Shown here in pieces: positions 34,651 to 46,194 of a stretch of DNA of 64,000 bases. The translations under genes were made by a program, and so were the position numbers. The stretch lies in contig NC_134831.1 in the NCBI RefSeq assembly GCF_004210375.1, forward strand, positions 2,790,001 to 2,854,000, given 5' to 3'. This DNA is from Tachypleus tridentatus (Eukaryota > Arthropoda > Merostomata > Xiphosura > Limulidae). The notes under the pieces are model-generated. The model was given only the letters and a program-made list of their open reading frames with translations. It ran no database searches and was not told the origin of the DNA. Position 1 is the first letter of the stretch, and each line of letters opens with the position of its first letter.

Positions 34651-34658
34651 GGGAATCA

Positions 34659-34867
34659 GGCGTGGCCTAATGGTTAAGGCTCCTGGTTGTGAATTAGAGG
34701 GTTCAAAACAGGGTTTAAGATTCGCCTCACGATATAACGCTGGAAACTTACAGTTATGGAGTTGTACGAGTGTAACAGTTAATACTGCTATTCGATTAAA
34801 AACATCGATATATTAGATGGTGGGTACTGCTCACTAGTTCTATTTCTGAACTTTAGGAACGTCTGAC
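34659..34867 (+). mobile_element. Family E (old A-like) SINE
   Basis: GGCGTGGCCTAATGGTTAAGG is a good A-box head. The B-box region is disrupted by an extra GGGTTCAAAACAGGG. The body shows ACAGTTAATACTGCTATTCG and GATGGTGGGTACTGCTCAC. Confidence 0.65.
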
Positions 34868-35042
34868 ATTGTCGCTTAGTCCATATGTCACTTAAGGTGT
34901 CGTTCAGTTTGAAAATATCAAATAAAAATTTCTGTCAGCTTTTAAGGTGGGCTGCCAGTTTAAGAAATACAGTGCTGTGTGTTAACACTAAACACGGAAC
35001 ATGAGTACAAAGACATAACGCACTGTGGCTTCGAGTTTATTT

Positions 35043-35146
35043 GTTGTCAAGCGCAGAGCTGCATAGTGGGCTAATATGTGTGCCCACCACAAATATCTAA
35101 ACCAGGTTTTTAGTTATGTGAATTCTCAGACTTGCCGATAGGGGTA
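35043..35146 (-). mobile_element. Family C SINE, diverged
   Basis: GCGCAGAGCTGCATAGTGGG, GTGCCCACCACAAATATC, AACCAGGTTTTTAGTTATG, reverse family C order. Confidence 0.7.
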
Positions 35147-35550
35147 TAAACTGATTAAGAGCTCTCCACGTTTTTTGCTACAACATTTGTGTGTCTGTGC
35201 AAATGACCAATGTTGAAACTAAATAAATAAATAAATGTTCACGTTTTCGTAGCCATCATCAAACAAACGAAAAATGACCAATCTTGCATCCTTATGGGAA
35301 TGTTTGGCCAAAACTTAAAAAGGTCAAATGTCATTTCAAATGAATACGGTCAGATAATTTATAGTTAAATATCGGGGTAACTTGTAACTTGTAACATGCA
35401 TGTAGACAAGGGTGATTGTAGCTCTTAAGTAACAACTATAAATAGGTAAAAAGCCAATTTAAAAATTATAAAAACAGCCTCAAACACCATGAGATGCAAC
35501 ATTTTCGGTTGAAGAATACAACATTTTTAGAGAGGACATATCCTATATCA

Positions 35551-35705
35551 CCGGTATGGCTTTGCCCCTCATTTTACTTTTTTTTTTTCAGCTGTGGTCA
35601 CACTATAGAGGTGACAGTCAGTCCCATTATTCTCATCGAAGCTGTTGAGTCGACGGTTACTGCTGACTATTTTCCTTCCTACTGGTCAGTATTTCGAAAT
35701 TCAAA
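35551..35705 (+). mobile_element. Family E (old A-like) SINE fragment
   Basis: TTCAGCTGTGGTCACACTAT, GGTGACAGTCAGTCCCATTA and GGTTACTGCTGACTATTTTCC follow the A body order. No head is left. Confidence 0.55.
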
Positions 35706-36476
35706 ACTGATGAACCTTGAAAGTTCCTGACCTGTTTATTAATATATAAACGCATGATGTGACGTCCAGATTAGAAAAAACGCGCCTTTACACATATTAA
35801 TGTACCCTTGGTTTGGAGGTGACTATTTAAGTAGGACCAACATTGCGGTTGGGATACACCGTCTATCAATCTTAACCTCCGTTCGCTAGTCTCACATGAT
35901 GAATAATTGAATAAATAAAATTGGTAATAATAATTAACTTACCTTTTCAGTATCAATATCCTCTCTCTCAATCTATACATATATATATATATTATATATA
36001 TTTATATGAGATGCAATTACAAATTGATGCTTAACACAAAGCAAATTTCTTTTAAACTTCTGAAAACTAACTGAAATGTGTGATTATATATCTCCATTAT
36101 TCGTCATATGACCCTACGTAACAATTAATATCCGTCCTTTAAACAAGCGTTTATAGCCTTCCGATTTAGCAGGTTGCATTGTTACAAAATCCAATTTACA
36201 TTAATATAATATGAGTCGTATATTCCCTTGGAAACTGATGAAACAGTCACACTTTATTTAACTTGTTAGTATGGAATGCTCTATAATAGCGTAAAACGAT
36301 AAAATTTGAGCAACTGTAACCAAATATAAATATTTAATAAACATCAAATTAAGACATAAGAGATATTTCCCACATTTCTTATTGGTAGTATTGGATTAAT
36401 TCTAAAATTATCGAATTAGGCGAATTGTTTTTCTCATATAGGCTGATTCACTTACTATTATTACTACTCTTCGCAT
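35706..36476. other. AT-rich sequence with a TA microsatellite
   Basis: TA run at about 35974-36005. No gene seen. Confidence 0.5.
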
Positions 36477-36487
36477 ATCAATATTGC

Positions 36488-36764
36488 GGCCTGGCACAGC
36501 CAAGTGGTTAAGGCACTCGACTCGTAGTATGAGGGTCTTGGGTTCGAATCCACCTCACACCAAACATGCTTGCCTTTTCAGCCATGTGGGCGTCATAATG
36601 TGACGATCAATCCCACAATTCATTGGTAAAAGTGTAGCTAAAGAGTTGGCAATGGTTGGTGATGACTAGCTGCCTTCCTTCTAGTCTTATACTGCTAAAT
36701 TAGGAACGGCTAAAACCGATAGTCCTCGTGTAGCTTTGTGCGAAAATTAAAAACAAGCAAACAC
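36488..36764 (+). mobile_element. Family A SINE, full length
   Basis: GCCTGGCACAGCCAAGTGG head, GGTTCGAATCC B box, tail GTGCGAAAATT plus AAACAAGCAAAC. 11-bp duplication ATCAATATTGC / ATCAGTATTGC. Confidence 0.93.
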
Positions 36765-36775
36765 ATCAGTATTGC

Positions 36776-37430
36776 ACTAATAAACATTAAAAGCCCTCTT
36801 TTATCGTCGTAGTGAAACTATGTAGAATTTTCTGAGCTCCGACAACGTTAAAAGTGGAGGAACGCCCTCAAGTGCAGAAAATGAAATAATTGAAGGACGA
36901 CGTATACACAACCTCATATCAGAGACCCCTAGCTCCCGATACCTTCTTGGCATAGTTTGAATTCTATTCACTGTAAACTTCGCCAGTTACAGTTCCACCA
37001 GTAGCGCAACTATTTACGAAACGGTTGATTGACGTCACCTTTTACTGTTAATTTCTTAAGAGCAAACTCAGCGAACTCTATGTTTAGAAGTAGAAGCTGG
37101 AAGGTTATCTAATTAATTCGCATCTGCAAGTTCCCCACTATCAAGAGTCTTAACCGCTGTTTTTCCTTCTATAGAACAGCGCATAGAAAGAAACGTTGTA
37201 AATATGTTGGAAAGAAAATTAATGGTTTTGAAAAATGAGATTCACTCGGTAAAAAAATAAACGGAGAAGATGAATATATTTGTTCGTCTCATTTGCAGTT
37301 TTCGTCTCTTATAAACACGTGTGTAGAACATACATAATGAGTGGAAACTCATTTGTAATCCAGTAGATTGTTTAATGGTAACTTAAGGTGTAGTCGACAG
37401 ATAATAAAATAAATATACAAGAATAGAAGT
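36776..37430. other. Unique sequence, no gene seen
   Basis: No feature supported. Confidence 0.45.
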
Positions 37431-38268
37431 CTATTTACTTTAACAGTGACTCATTTGTTTAGCTCTATTTACTTTAATAGTGACTCTTTTGTTTAGCTCT
37501 ATTTACTTTAACAGTTACTCTTTTGCTTAGCTCTATTTACTTTAACAGTGACTCTTTTGTTTAGCTCTATTTACTTTAGCATTGACTCATTTGTTTAGCT
37601 CTATTTACTTTAACAGTTACTCTTTTGCTTAGCTCTAGTTACTTTAACAGTGACTCTTTTGCTTAGCTCTAGTTACTTTAACAGTGACTCTTTTGTTTAG
37701 CTCTATTTACTTTAATAGTGACTCATTTGTTTAGCTCTATTTACTTTAACAGTTACTCTTTTGCTTAGCTCTATTTACTTTAACAGTTACTCTTTTGCTT
37801 AGCTCTATTTACTTTAACAGTGACTCTTTTGTTTAGCTCTATTTACTTTAGCATTGACTCATTTGTTTAGCTCTATTTACTTTAGCAGTTACTCTTTTGC
37901 TTAGCTCTAGTTACTTTAACAGTGACTCTTTTGCTTAGCTCTAGTTACTTTAACAGTGACTCTTTTGTTTAGCTCTATTTACTTTAATAGTGACTCATTT
38001 GTTTAGCTCTATTTACTTTAACAGTTACTCTTTTGCTTAGCTCTATTTACTTTAACAGTGACTCTTTTGTTTAGCTCTATTTACTTTAGCATTGACTCAT
38101 TTGTTTAGCTCTATTTACTTTAACAGTGACTCATTTGTTTAGCTCTATTTACTTTAACAGTGACTCATTTGCTTAGCTCTAGTTACTTTAACAGTTACTC
38201 TTTTGTTTAGCTCTATTCACTTTAACAGTGACTCATTTGTTTAGCTCTATTTACTTTAACAGTGACTG
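37431..38268. repeat. Minisatellite, 34-bp unit, 25 copies with higher-order structure
   Basis: Strict 34-bp periodicity (copy 25 begins exactly at 37431 + 24x34 = 38247). Copies differ at fixed sites: CTATTT/CTAGTT, AACAGTG/AACAGTT/AATAGTG/AGCATTG, ACTCT/ACTCA, GTTTAG/GCTTAG. The order of variants in copies 4-10 reappears in copies 12-18 and starts again at copy 19, so blocks of 7-8 units were themselves duplicated. Confidence 0.97.
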
Positions 38269-38519
38269 TTTTAAGAAACCTGTTTGAAAATAGTTTTAGA
38301 ACATCATTCGACGCTGAGAAACTACATACAAGATAAAAAGTGTAATACGTTCAAGATGCGTTTAGTTGAAACCTTGAAACGTTTTATCGGGAAATAAAAT
38401 GTAAAATAACCTTCCGAAATCTAAGTTGTTATGGTAATGCTAACTTTATCATAAGCAAATTGGAATATGCTGTCGGCTGTATATGAAATTGTTCACTATA
38501 TTTTAGGGTTATTGTTTGT

Positions 38520-38783
38520 TTGGTTTGTTTTGGATTTCGCGTAAAGCTACATCTGCGCTAGCCGTCCCTAATTTAGCAGTATAAGACTAGATGGAAGGCA
38601 GCTAGGCATCACCACCCACCGCCAACTCTTGGGCTACTCTTTTACTAACGAATAGTGCGATTGATCGTCACATTATTACGCTTCCACGGCTGAAAGGGCG
38701 AGCATATTTGGTGTGACGAGGATTCGAGCCCGAGACCCTCAGATTATGATCGAGTGACTTAACCACTTGGCCATACCGGGGCC
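38520..38783 (-). mobile_element. Family A SINE
   Basis: Reverse copy: GGATTTCGCGTAAAGC, shortened GCTACATCTGCGCTAGCC (10-base deletion in the tail module), B box GGATTCGAGCCC, head AACCACTTGGCCATACCGG. Confidence 0.9.
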
Positions 38784-38789
38784 TATTAT

Positions 38790-39273
38790 AAAGTAAGATG
38801 GTATAACAGCGTGTTTCAGTCTGTAGTTTTTCACATTTATGTAAAACCATGTGGGATAGTAAGTCCCCAGTGTTTAGCCGACTGGTTGGTTCCGCTATCA
38901 AAACAATAACTGGTAACCTTCTAAACTACAGCAAATAACTTTTATTAGAGTATTTTATCTATTTGTTGTTATTTCAAGGACTGTGTCGGGCTTAATCATA
39001 ATTCAGTTTGAGTTTTATATAAGGGTTAACCAGATTAATTTTAGTAAAGTTTTTGAGTGATAGGGGTGCTGCTAAGATTAATGATAATTAATTCTGAATA
39101 GTTAGGGTTAGTGCATTTTTCTGTAGGGTTTTAATGTTATCAGAACGATTGTATTCGATATCAGTTCAAAACTTCACTCGGTGATGTTCAGACATTAGAA
39201 ATAATATGTATAGACTGTTTTCAAATTGTTATTTGCTTTGTGCAATAACTTTATGTTTTTCAATGATAATATT
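38790..39273. other. AT-rich sequence, no gene seen
   Basis: No feature supported. Confidence 0.45.
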
Positions 39274-39440
39274 CCGAGCCTGACGTTAACGTGGTTACCG
39301 TGCTTTTCAGGGGTGCCAAGTTCGAACTGCTATATATCATTAAATACACTCCACACTGTTAACTGTATGGCTTTATGACAGAAAACCCTGTTATTCAGTT
39401 TAAAGCAGCCACATAAATAAGGCCGACCCTTTACTCTTCT
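39274..39440 (+). mobile_element. Family E-like SINE, decayed
   Basis: CCGAGCCTGACGTTAACGTGG and AAGTTCGAACTGC resemble A and B boxes at the right distance. The body is barely recognisable. Confidence 0.4.
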
Positions 39441-39457
39441 TTAAGCTGTAGTTTGTT

Positions 39458-39570
39458 TCTTTGAAGTTAAGCACAAAGCTGCTCAATGGACTATTTCTGT
39501 TCTTCCTTCCAAGAGTATCGAAACCCGGTTTCTAGTGTTGTAAATCCTCAGACATAACCGCTGTGCCACT
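39458..39570 (-). mobile_element. Family C SINE
   Basis: AGTTAAGCACAAAGCTGC, GAGTATCGAAACCCGG, TTTCTAGTGTTGTAAATCC, GACATAACCGCTGTGCCAC. Confidence 0.85.
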
Positions 39571-40031
39571 GTCTGTAGTTATAAACTAAGGATGGCTAAA
39601 GTTGAACCTTGGTGTGTCTGGTCGGTCTGGGTCCATGGATCGTTCAGGCTAAAAATTGTCAAAGTAAAAATGAAATCATTTCATATTTCTTTTTTCTTTT
39701 ATTTTTAATGAAACTGAACAGTTCTTTCTTTTCTTAATACAAATATTTACTTTATAACTGTTAGTGATTTTACACAAAAACAATATTTTTAACGAGATAA
39801 AATTACAGAGTCGTTTTGAGTTTATACAAATGTTAAAAATATAACGAGTTACTCAAATGGATGCTATAGTTTTCTCATCTTTCATAAAATATTAAAATGA
39901 CATTCGTAATATGTATAATCATAAAAAACTCTTAGTTAATGTCGAAAGACAACACATGTGTAGTTTTAAAAATCTTTCAGTCAGTGTTATTGACACACAG
40001 CACGTTTTTTTTTTTAAAGAAAGTATCAATA
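39571..40031. other. AT-rich sequence, no gene seen
   Basis: No feature supported. Confidence 0.45.
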
Positions 40032-40040
40032 GGTACTTCA

Positions 40041-40343
40041 GGCCCGGCATGGCCAAGCGTGTTAAGGCGTGCGACTCGTAATCTGAGGGTCGCGGGTTTG
40101 CATCGCCGTCGCGCCAAACATGCTCGCCCTTTCAGCCGTGGGGGCGTTATAATTGGACGGTCAATCCTACTATTCGTTGGTAAAAGAGTAGCCCAAGAGT
40201 TGGCGGTGGGTGGTGATAACTAGCTGCCTTCCCTCTAGTCTTACACTACTAAATTAGGGACGGCTAGCACAAATAGCCCTCGAGTAGCTTTGTGCGAAAT
40301 TAAAAAAAACAAACCAACTAACAGATTACACACACAAACAATG
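40041..40343 (+). mobile_element. Subfamily B SINE, full length
   Basis: GGCCCGGCATGGCCAAGCG head with GTTAAGGCGTGCGACTCG, B box GGTTTGCATCG, tail TTTGTGCGAAATT followed by a long A/C-rich tail. Duplication GGTACTTCA at 40032-40040 and 40344-40352. A 94-codon frame through head and body is a SINE-internal artefact. Confidence 0.95.
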
Positions 40344-40352
40344 GGTACTTCA

Positions 40353-41553
40353 ATCACGTGCCTGTTATACGAAACCGAAATACATGTCGATTTAAACGTT
40401 AAAACACCATAGTTACATTGAACATTTGTGAAAAATTTTCACTGTAGACTGTACATTTACTAGTGATAAAACAAAAAAAACTTCTCGGTGGCCGGATATG
40501 GATACCAGATATGCATATGACAGTCGTCGAAAGGCTTGTAATAAAGTGCTCCTTTTTTGTAGGTTTATTTACACTTATTTTCAAAAACGAAAACCGAGCT
40601 GACTAAGGTGAGACCTTGGTCTCTCACTAAGTATCAAAAGTAGTTTGTGGAGCTTAAAGAGAGAGAAAAACCAAAACTAATATGAATATGAAACGGTGTG
40701 CACGTGTTCAATTGCTCAACATTGCTGCCTATTTCTTAACATCCCGCTTGTCAACAGCAGATATTAAAAGGAAAGGATTAGCTAGGAAAAATGTTTTCCG
40801 CCCTGTCTAGTTATATTTCTTCGCGCACATTCCCGATCTCAATGTCGGTGGTTCAGGTTCTTTTCATCGTCGAAACAACTGTGGATTCGATGGTTACGCT
40901 GTTTAGAATAGTTTCCATAGAAACGTTTTTAATTATAATGTAGTTCCCCTTTTTGGTTTCTTATTTGGAAACTTGCTATTGTGCTTGAAAATATATGTTC
41001 ATAAATTGGAGCAATAAACTACGGTGAGACTGAAAGGGTTTCGTATACTGTATGACCTTAGAAAGATGTTCTCACCTTTCTAGACCAGGGATCTTTCCCA
41101 GTGAGCCACTAAACACAATATCCAGGAAAATGAGTTGTTACGGACACTTTCAAACCGTCGTCGCTTCAGTGCAGTGCTACCCAATCTCCGTTCTGTCCAC
41201 CGCAGGTTATTGGGCACCGGATTTTAACGTTTAAGTCCATAAACTTATCACTAACCCACCAGGGGGGGGGACCACTTTCAAGTAACAGCTATTGCAGTTG
41301 TTTTAGTGGAACTTTAGACTTAGTAGGTTTGAGAATTTAATGGACTGCAACTACCTGTTGAAAGAAAAGGAAACGACATTTCGGTTTCTATACCGAAACC
41401 GCCTTCTCATATCAACAGCTGTAGTGTTTGATGTTTTCTCACCATGATTTATGCAACAGAATAGCGGGTGAGTTCAGAAACTAACAGTATCACATTTATT
41501 TACCTTTTTGTTCTTTTTTCTCACCAGAAATAACTTACTAAAATTAACACTCG
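40353..41553. other. Unique sequence, no gene seen
   Basis: A run of nine G at about 41263-41271 sits in a weak C-like SINE relic (ACCGGATTTTAACG near 41216). No gene supported. Confidence 0.45.
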
Positions 41554-41562
41554 TGTCAAATT

Positions 41563-41854
41563 CTTTTTTGTTTGTTTCTTGTTTGTTTTTGAATTTCGCA
41601 CAAAGCTACTCAAGGGCTATCTGTACTAGCCGTCCCTAATTTAGCAGTGTAAGACTAGAGAGAAGGCAGCTAGTCATCACCACCCACCGCCAACTATTAG
41701 GCTACTCTTTTACCAACGAATAGTGGGATTGACCGTTACATTATAACGCCCCCACGGCTGAAAGGGCGAGCATGTTTGGCGCGATGAGGATGCGAACCCG
41801 CGACCCTCAGATTACGAGTCGCACGCTTTAACACGCTTGGCCATGCCGGGCCTA
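41563..41854 (-). mobile_element. Subfamily B SINE, full length
   Basis: Reverse copy with GGATGCGAACCCGC B box and AACACGCTTGGCCATGCCG head. Tail complement TTGTTTGTTTCTTGTTTG. Duplication TGTCAAATT at 41554-41562 and 41855-41863. Confidence 0.94.
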
Positions 41855-41954
41855 TGTCAAATTTTGTAGTGTATTTCTTCAGCGAAGTTCAGAGTTCTGG
41901 TGAATGAGTGAGCCAAAATACAAAATGTTTAATTATCATACTTTCTACTTCTAA

Positions 41955-42190
41955 ACCGCGGTTTGGTCCTGTATAATATAGTTGTATGTTTCGGGTTTAA
42001 ACCCCTTCGGTACCAGAGAATGTCTTCTGTACTTTAGGACATGGGTGTGTTATAAGAGTGGTATAATAGTCAGCCACTTCACATAAATATAGGATGGTAG
42101 TGTAGTATTGACTGGTTGGCTGCTTGTCATTGCATCTCCTCTGATCAGTTGCTGAAAAGTAGGGCCGACAGTAAACTGAACCTTAGAGGC
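41955..42190 (+). mobile_element. Family E (old A-like) SINE
   Basis: TCGGGTTTAAACCCC (B box), ATGGGTGTGTTATAAGAGTG, GGATGGTAGTGTAGTATTGAC, GGTTGGCTGCTTGTCATTGC, TAGGGCCGACAG. Confidence 0.6.
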
Positions 42191-42420
42191 ACTTCCATCC
42201 ATAAATTCCAAAACACGAATATCCTATATCCAAATTTTAAAGAACCCCTCACTTGATATATTTTGACCAGAATTCGATTCTGCCCAGAAATTTTTAATGG
42301 AACCTTCACATAGCTGAACATGTCACAAATTCTACTAAGTGGAGCTACTGAAACTCCTAAAAGTATGTATTCTAAAAACTATAACTTTACCATTTACCAG
42401 TATTTATTGTTAAACTCAAG

Positions 42421-42655
42421 AGCGAGTCAGTGGTTAGTGTTTAAGAGTGTAAAGCTGAGATTCCGTGGTTTGGGTCCCGTAGACATCGAAAGTGATAGTA
42501 CTCTACGCTTCATTGCCGTGGGTGCGTTAAAGTGTTAAAAGATTTACTGTCAAATTTCATTATTAGATCAAACAGTAGTAGTGATGAGTGGTATGAACTA
42601 GTTTTCTTTCCTCTGTCTTTTAAAAATCAGAAATGGATCTGAATATTTAACTCTG
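42421..42655 (+). mobile_element. Family E (old A-like) SINE
   Basis: AGCGAGTCAGTGGTTAGTG (A box), GTGGTTTGGGTCCCG (B box), GCCGTGGGTGCGTTAAAG, GAGTGGTATGAACTAGTTTTC. Confidence 0.65.
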
Positions 42656-42904
42656 GAATAGCTTCGTTAAAAAATTATAAAAGCAAAAAAAACTCACTTA
42701 TGTTTTTAAAATTTTGTTTTGTTTTGTTTTCTATATCTATGACTGAAAATTTGCAAGTAATGTGTAAAGACCGATTGTTTTATTGGTTTAGTAACCATAG
42801 GAGTTGGTTGAAATCTTAAATCAACGATGCTGTAATATAATGTTGTAATAAGTGTTAAAATGTTCATTTTTTTCACCATTTTCACTAAGCACATACGGAT
42901 TTTT

Positions 42905-43130
42905 AACCTCATTTAAATATATAAGTAAAAGACAACCGAGAAACTGAGAATTAGATGGAACCTCATTTAAATTATCAGTAAACATGTAAAAGAAGGTAAC
43001 TAACTAAAGAAAAAAGTAAACCAAATTTCTTTTTAAACTATCGACACATATAAAAAGGCAAACCTGAAAAGTAAACCAAACTTCTTCCAAGCTATGGCAC
43101 TTTATAAATCAAACAAATCAGAAAAGCAAG
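42905..43130. repeat. Degenerate tandem repeat, ~55-bp unit
   Basis: AACCTCATTTAAAT recurs at 42906 and 42960, and AAAAGTAAACCAAAYTTCTT at about 43013 and 43070. About four diverged units. Confidence 0.6.
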
Positions 43131-43185
43131 GTTAACACTTTATTACTTACAAAAAATGCAAGCCACAAAAAAGTATGAAATTGTA

Positions 43186-43457
43186 TTTGTTTGTTTTTAA
43201 TTTCGTGCAAAGCTACTTGAAGGCTATCTGCGCTAGCCGTTCCTAATTTAGCAGTGCAAGGATAGAGGGAAGGCAGCTAGTCATCACCATCTACCGCCAA
43301 CTCTTAGGCTACTCTTTTACCAACGAATAGTGGGATTGACCGTCACATTATAACGCCCCCACGGCTGAAAGGGCGAGCATGTTTCGTGTGATGGCGATTC
43401 CAGACTGCGACCCTCGGATTACGAGTTGAGTGCCTGACCAGCTGGCCATGCCGGGCC
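43186..43457 (-). mobile_element. Family A SINE, full length
   Basis: Reverse copy with a changed B box (GGCGATTCCAGACTGCG) and head GACCAGCTGGCCATGCCGG. No clear target duplication. Confidence 0.91.
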
Positions 43458-44648
43458 ATCAAGTTGTGGATAAAGATTTAATTTAAAAAAATAACACTGT
43501 CGTAAAATAACATTGTTCATTCGTTACTTTAGCTCACAAACTATGGAAGGTTTTATTTTAGAGATAAATTTTTGTGTTGAAAAACTTTAGAACATGTGTT
43601 TTTAACTCATACGACTTGTTGCACATCAGTTCTCTTCATTTTATTCTAAACGCTGCTATTACATTTATTTTAGCAGATCCTATAAAATTATTTTCTGAAA
43701 ACAGAAAAGGAAATTACGTTGTTATTGTATTTGCTTAAGTATTTATTCTAGACTTACAGAAACGCTGGAGTTGTTTTTTTTTTCCTACAAGAAATTTACT
43801 GTGTCATAAAACCCGTCAGATGTTTGAACTTATTGCCTCAGTTGGGTTTAAGCAGTTGCCATTTTTCACGCGTTTTTGGTTTTGGTTTTCATTTTTGCTT
43901 TCACACATGATCCGTCCTTTTCAAGAAGACTCAGAACGAATACGTTAGGAATTTCTATAGCCTGCTTTACAGTTATATGAATGCGTGCGCTATACCCTAT
44001 GGCTATGCACAGCAATGTTCCTTTTGTTGAGGTTAGATTTATCGATTAGACCCTATCTGTTAGTGCCTTTTCTGTTACCTGTATTATATGAAGCTACACT
44101 GCGCGTTTCTATCCAAGTTTAGCTGTTAGAATTTAAATCTTTATTTTTTTGGAGGAGGAGGGAGTGGTCTGAGCCTCTTTCTTAGATGCAACAACAATAC
44201 ACGAGAAATTTGGTGTCCATATCCTGTAGTTGCAAGTGACAATCTTTGTCGGAAATATTCAGCAGTTTAGCTTCTGCAGGTTTCTACACAGATGAAGTAT
44301 CGTGCGCAATGATCATTTTTAAGTCGGCAAACAACGATTTATAAGCATAAGAAAGAATTTTATTGATAGTGGAGCATAATACTTATGTTTATAAATCATT
44401 GTTTATCTATTATTATATTAGTATAATGTGCTTTCTTACTCAAGCATGTACAATAGTTGGAAAGTTAGCGTTGTTTGTAACCTTCGTCCCTTGGCATTCT
44501 AACTTTTTACATTTCAGACGTGCTAGTTTTCAAGTCAAATTACTAGCAAACAAAGGATATTTTAGAAGTTATGTTGTAGATATATTTTCAACTAGTATAA
44601 AGTATAATTTGTCCTAGCTATGTTATTTTCCAATTTACTGTTTCACTG
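43458..44648. other. Unique sequence, no gene seen
   Basis: The 15-mer CCTGTATTATATGAA at about 44078 also occurs in the 51.4 kb palindrome, otherwise nothing. An 84-codon frame (44363-44617) has no known domain. Confidence 0.45.
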
Positions 44649-44662
44649 ATATTAATACCTAT

Positions 44663-44784
44663 GTGTGTGTGTGTTTTCTTATAGCAAAGCTACATCGGAC
44701 TATGTTCTGAGTCCATCGAGATGAATCGAATCTCTGATTTTAGCGTTGTAAATCCGTAAACTTACCGCTGTATCAGCGAGGGAC
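44663..44784 (-). mobile_element. Family D SINE, full length
   Basis: GT-repeat tail complement, TTATAGCAAAGCTACATCGG, GATGAATCGAATCTCTG, TTAGCGTTGTAAATCCG, head CCGCTGTATCAGCGAGGG. Perfect 14-bp duplication ATATTAATACCTAT at 44649-44662 and 44785-44798 fixes both family borders. Confidence 0.96.
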
Positions 44785-44991
44785 ATATTAATACCTATCA
44801 GTCCATATCTTTAAAATTAACATTTAAGCGTGTTAACTGTTTCTTTTGCAAACTTCATTGAAAAGTCAGATCCAATTAGATATTTTAAAGCTTGACGCTT
44901 AGGTTTAATTGGAATACACAATAATGATGTGTACGTGTGCGCGCGTGTGTGTACACATTTAGCTATTTACAACAGTTGTTAAATTTTAGCT

Positions 44992-45114
44992 ACCAATTGA
45001 CTCAGCGGTAAGCTTGAGGACTAAAAACACTATAATTTTAGGTTCGATCCTCGCTACATACGCAGCACAGATATCCCACTGCATAGCTTTGCGCTTGAAC
45101 AAACAAAACGTTTC
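44992..45114 (+). mobile_element. Family C SINE, full length
   Basis: CCAATTGACTCAGCGGTAAG, GGTTCGATCCTCG B box, GCAGCACAGATATCCCACTG, GCTTTGCGCTTGAACAAAC. Flanks AAATTTTAGCT / AAATTTAGCT look like the target duplication. Confidence 0.88.
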
Positions 45115-45298
45115 AAATTTAGCTTTACTTGTTCAATCCATTCCATTTCATCACGATAAGTGTTTTTCATATAATTTACGTCTCTGTATTAACCTGTGAA
45201 TAAAGAATTATGTACTACTGTTGAACTAATGTCATCACTTTGTATACTGATTGATATGCAACCTCACTCATTCGAGAGAGAGACAGGAAAGAAAAGAT

Positions 45299-45299
45299 C

Positions 45300-45352
<53 letters not shown>
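45299..45352. repeat. Microsatellite (AT)n(GT)n
   Basis: About 11 AT units pass directly into about 15 GT units. Two overlapping frames across it (polyIY, polyCV) are artefacts. Confidence 0.97.
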
Positions 45353-45353
<1 letters not shown>

Positions 45354-45689
45354 CTCACTGTTTCACGAAAGGACTCTGTACACTACAGTTTTCTAGATCA
45401 TATTCCGCAACGGTGAAACACTTTAGAACACATTGTTTTAAAATACAGAGAAAGAATCTAATTAATTGTGAATCTTTATTCGTGAATCACACACCTTTTC
45501 ACGTGAACGTGAGTTCTTCTCGAATCCCATTCTTAACGTATGTGAAAGAAAATCTAATGATAGCGCCATCTATTGTTATAAAGTTATGTGTTTGTTATTT
45601 CCTATGTTTGTGTAATGACGACATAGTAATGTAAATGGTTAAAAGAGTATTTGACGCATAGTTTTACATTAAATAATAGTGTTGAAAAT
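45353..45689. other. Unique sequence, no gene asserted
   Basis: A 127-codon plus-strand frame (45251-45634) spans the microsatellite. Its downstream part has no recognised domain. Confidence 0.35.
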
Positions 45690-45768
45690 CATTATTACCC
45701 TTGGTGGGTACAGCAACAGATAACCCATTGCGCACCTAAGTACTTATCACCAAAACAAACAAAAACTC
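45690..45768 (+). mobile_element. Family C SINE tail fragment
   Basis: CCTTGGTGGGTACAGCAACAG and ATAACCCATTGCGCACC then ACCAAAACAAAC. Confidence 0.55.
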
Positions 45769-46048
45769 TTCATTGTGACATCAATAAAGCTGATGAAAAA
45801 TTACACTTCACCAACTTATTACATTTTTTTTTACATGAACGGAGCTGTTGCTAAGCGGTTAGCTAATGTAAATAGTGTTCCGACCAATAATATGTATGAA
45901 GAGCCCTAGTAGATAGCGAAAGGCCTCGTCGGCACAGGGTATAGCTGATACAGTGTGGTTGACTATTACTTACGTTCTATCAAAAATTCTTATTAAAAAT
46001 TCTTCTCCCATGAAAAAGCCCCAGGAGATATAATTTACGGATGCTCAT
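45769..46048. other. Unique sequence, no gene seen
   Basis: No feature supported. Confidence 0.45.
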
Positions 46049-46058
46049 AATTTAGAGA

Positions 46059-46184
46059 ATTTTTTTTAGTTAAGCACAAAGCTGCACAATGAGCTATCTA
46101 TGCTCTGCCCAACACAGGTATCGAAATCCGGTTTCTAGTGATGTTAATATTCAGACATACAGCTGTGCCACAGAGGGGGGGGAC
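46059..46184 (-). mobile_element. Family C SINE, full length
   Basis: AGTTAAGCACAAAGCTGCAC, GGTATCGAAATCCGG B box, TTCTAGTGATGTTAATATTC, GACATACAGCTGTGCCAC. Perfect 10-bp duplication AATTTAGAGA at 46049-46058 and 46185-46194. Confidence 0.93.
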
Positions 46185-46194
46185 AATTTAGAGA

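Noticed and set aside
36488..36560. tRNA-Thr-like sequences in the heads of many A/B SINEs
   Set aside because: The loop reads CTCGTAA as in tRNA-Thr(CGT), but the anticodon stem has mismatches, no acceptor stem closes, and each is followed by the SINE body.
37431..38268. A CRISPR-like array
   Set aside because: Units are directly adjacent with no unique spacers, and the genome is clearly animal; it is a minisatellite.
45196..45634. Two overlapping plus-strand open frames of 66 and 127 codons
   Set aside because: Their length is due to the AT/GT microsatellite, which lacks stops. The remaining parts show no domain.
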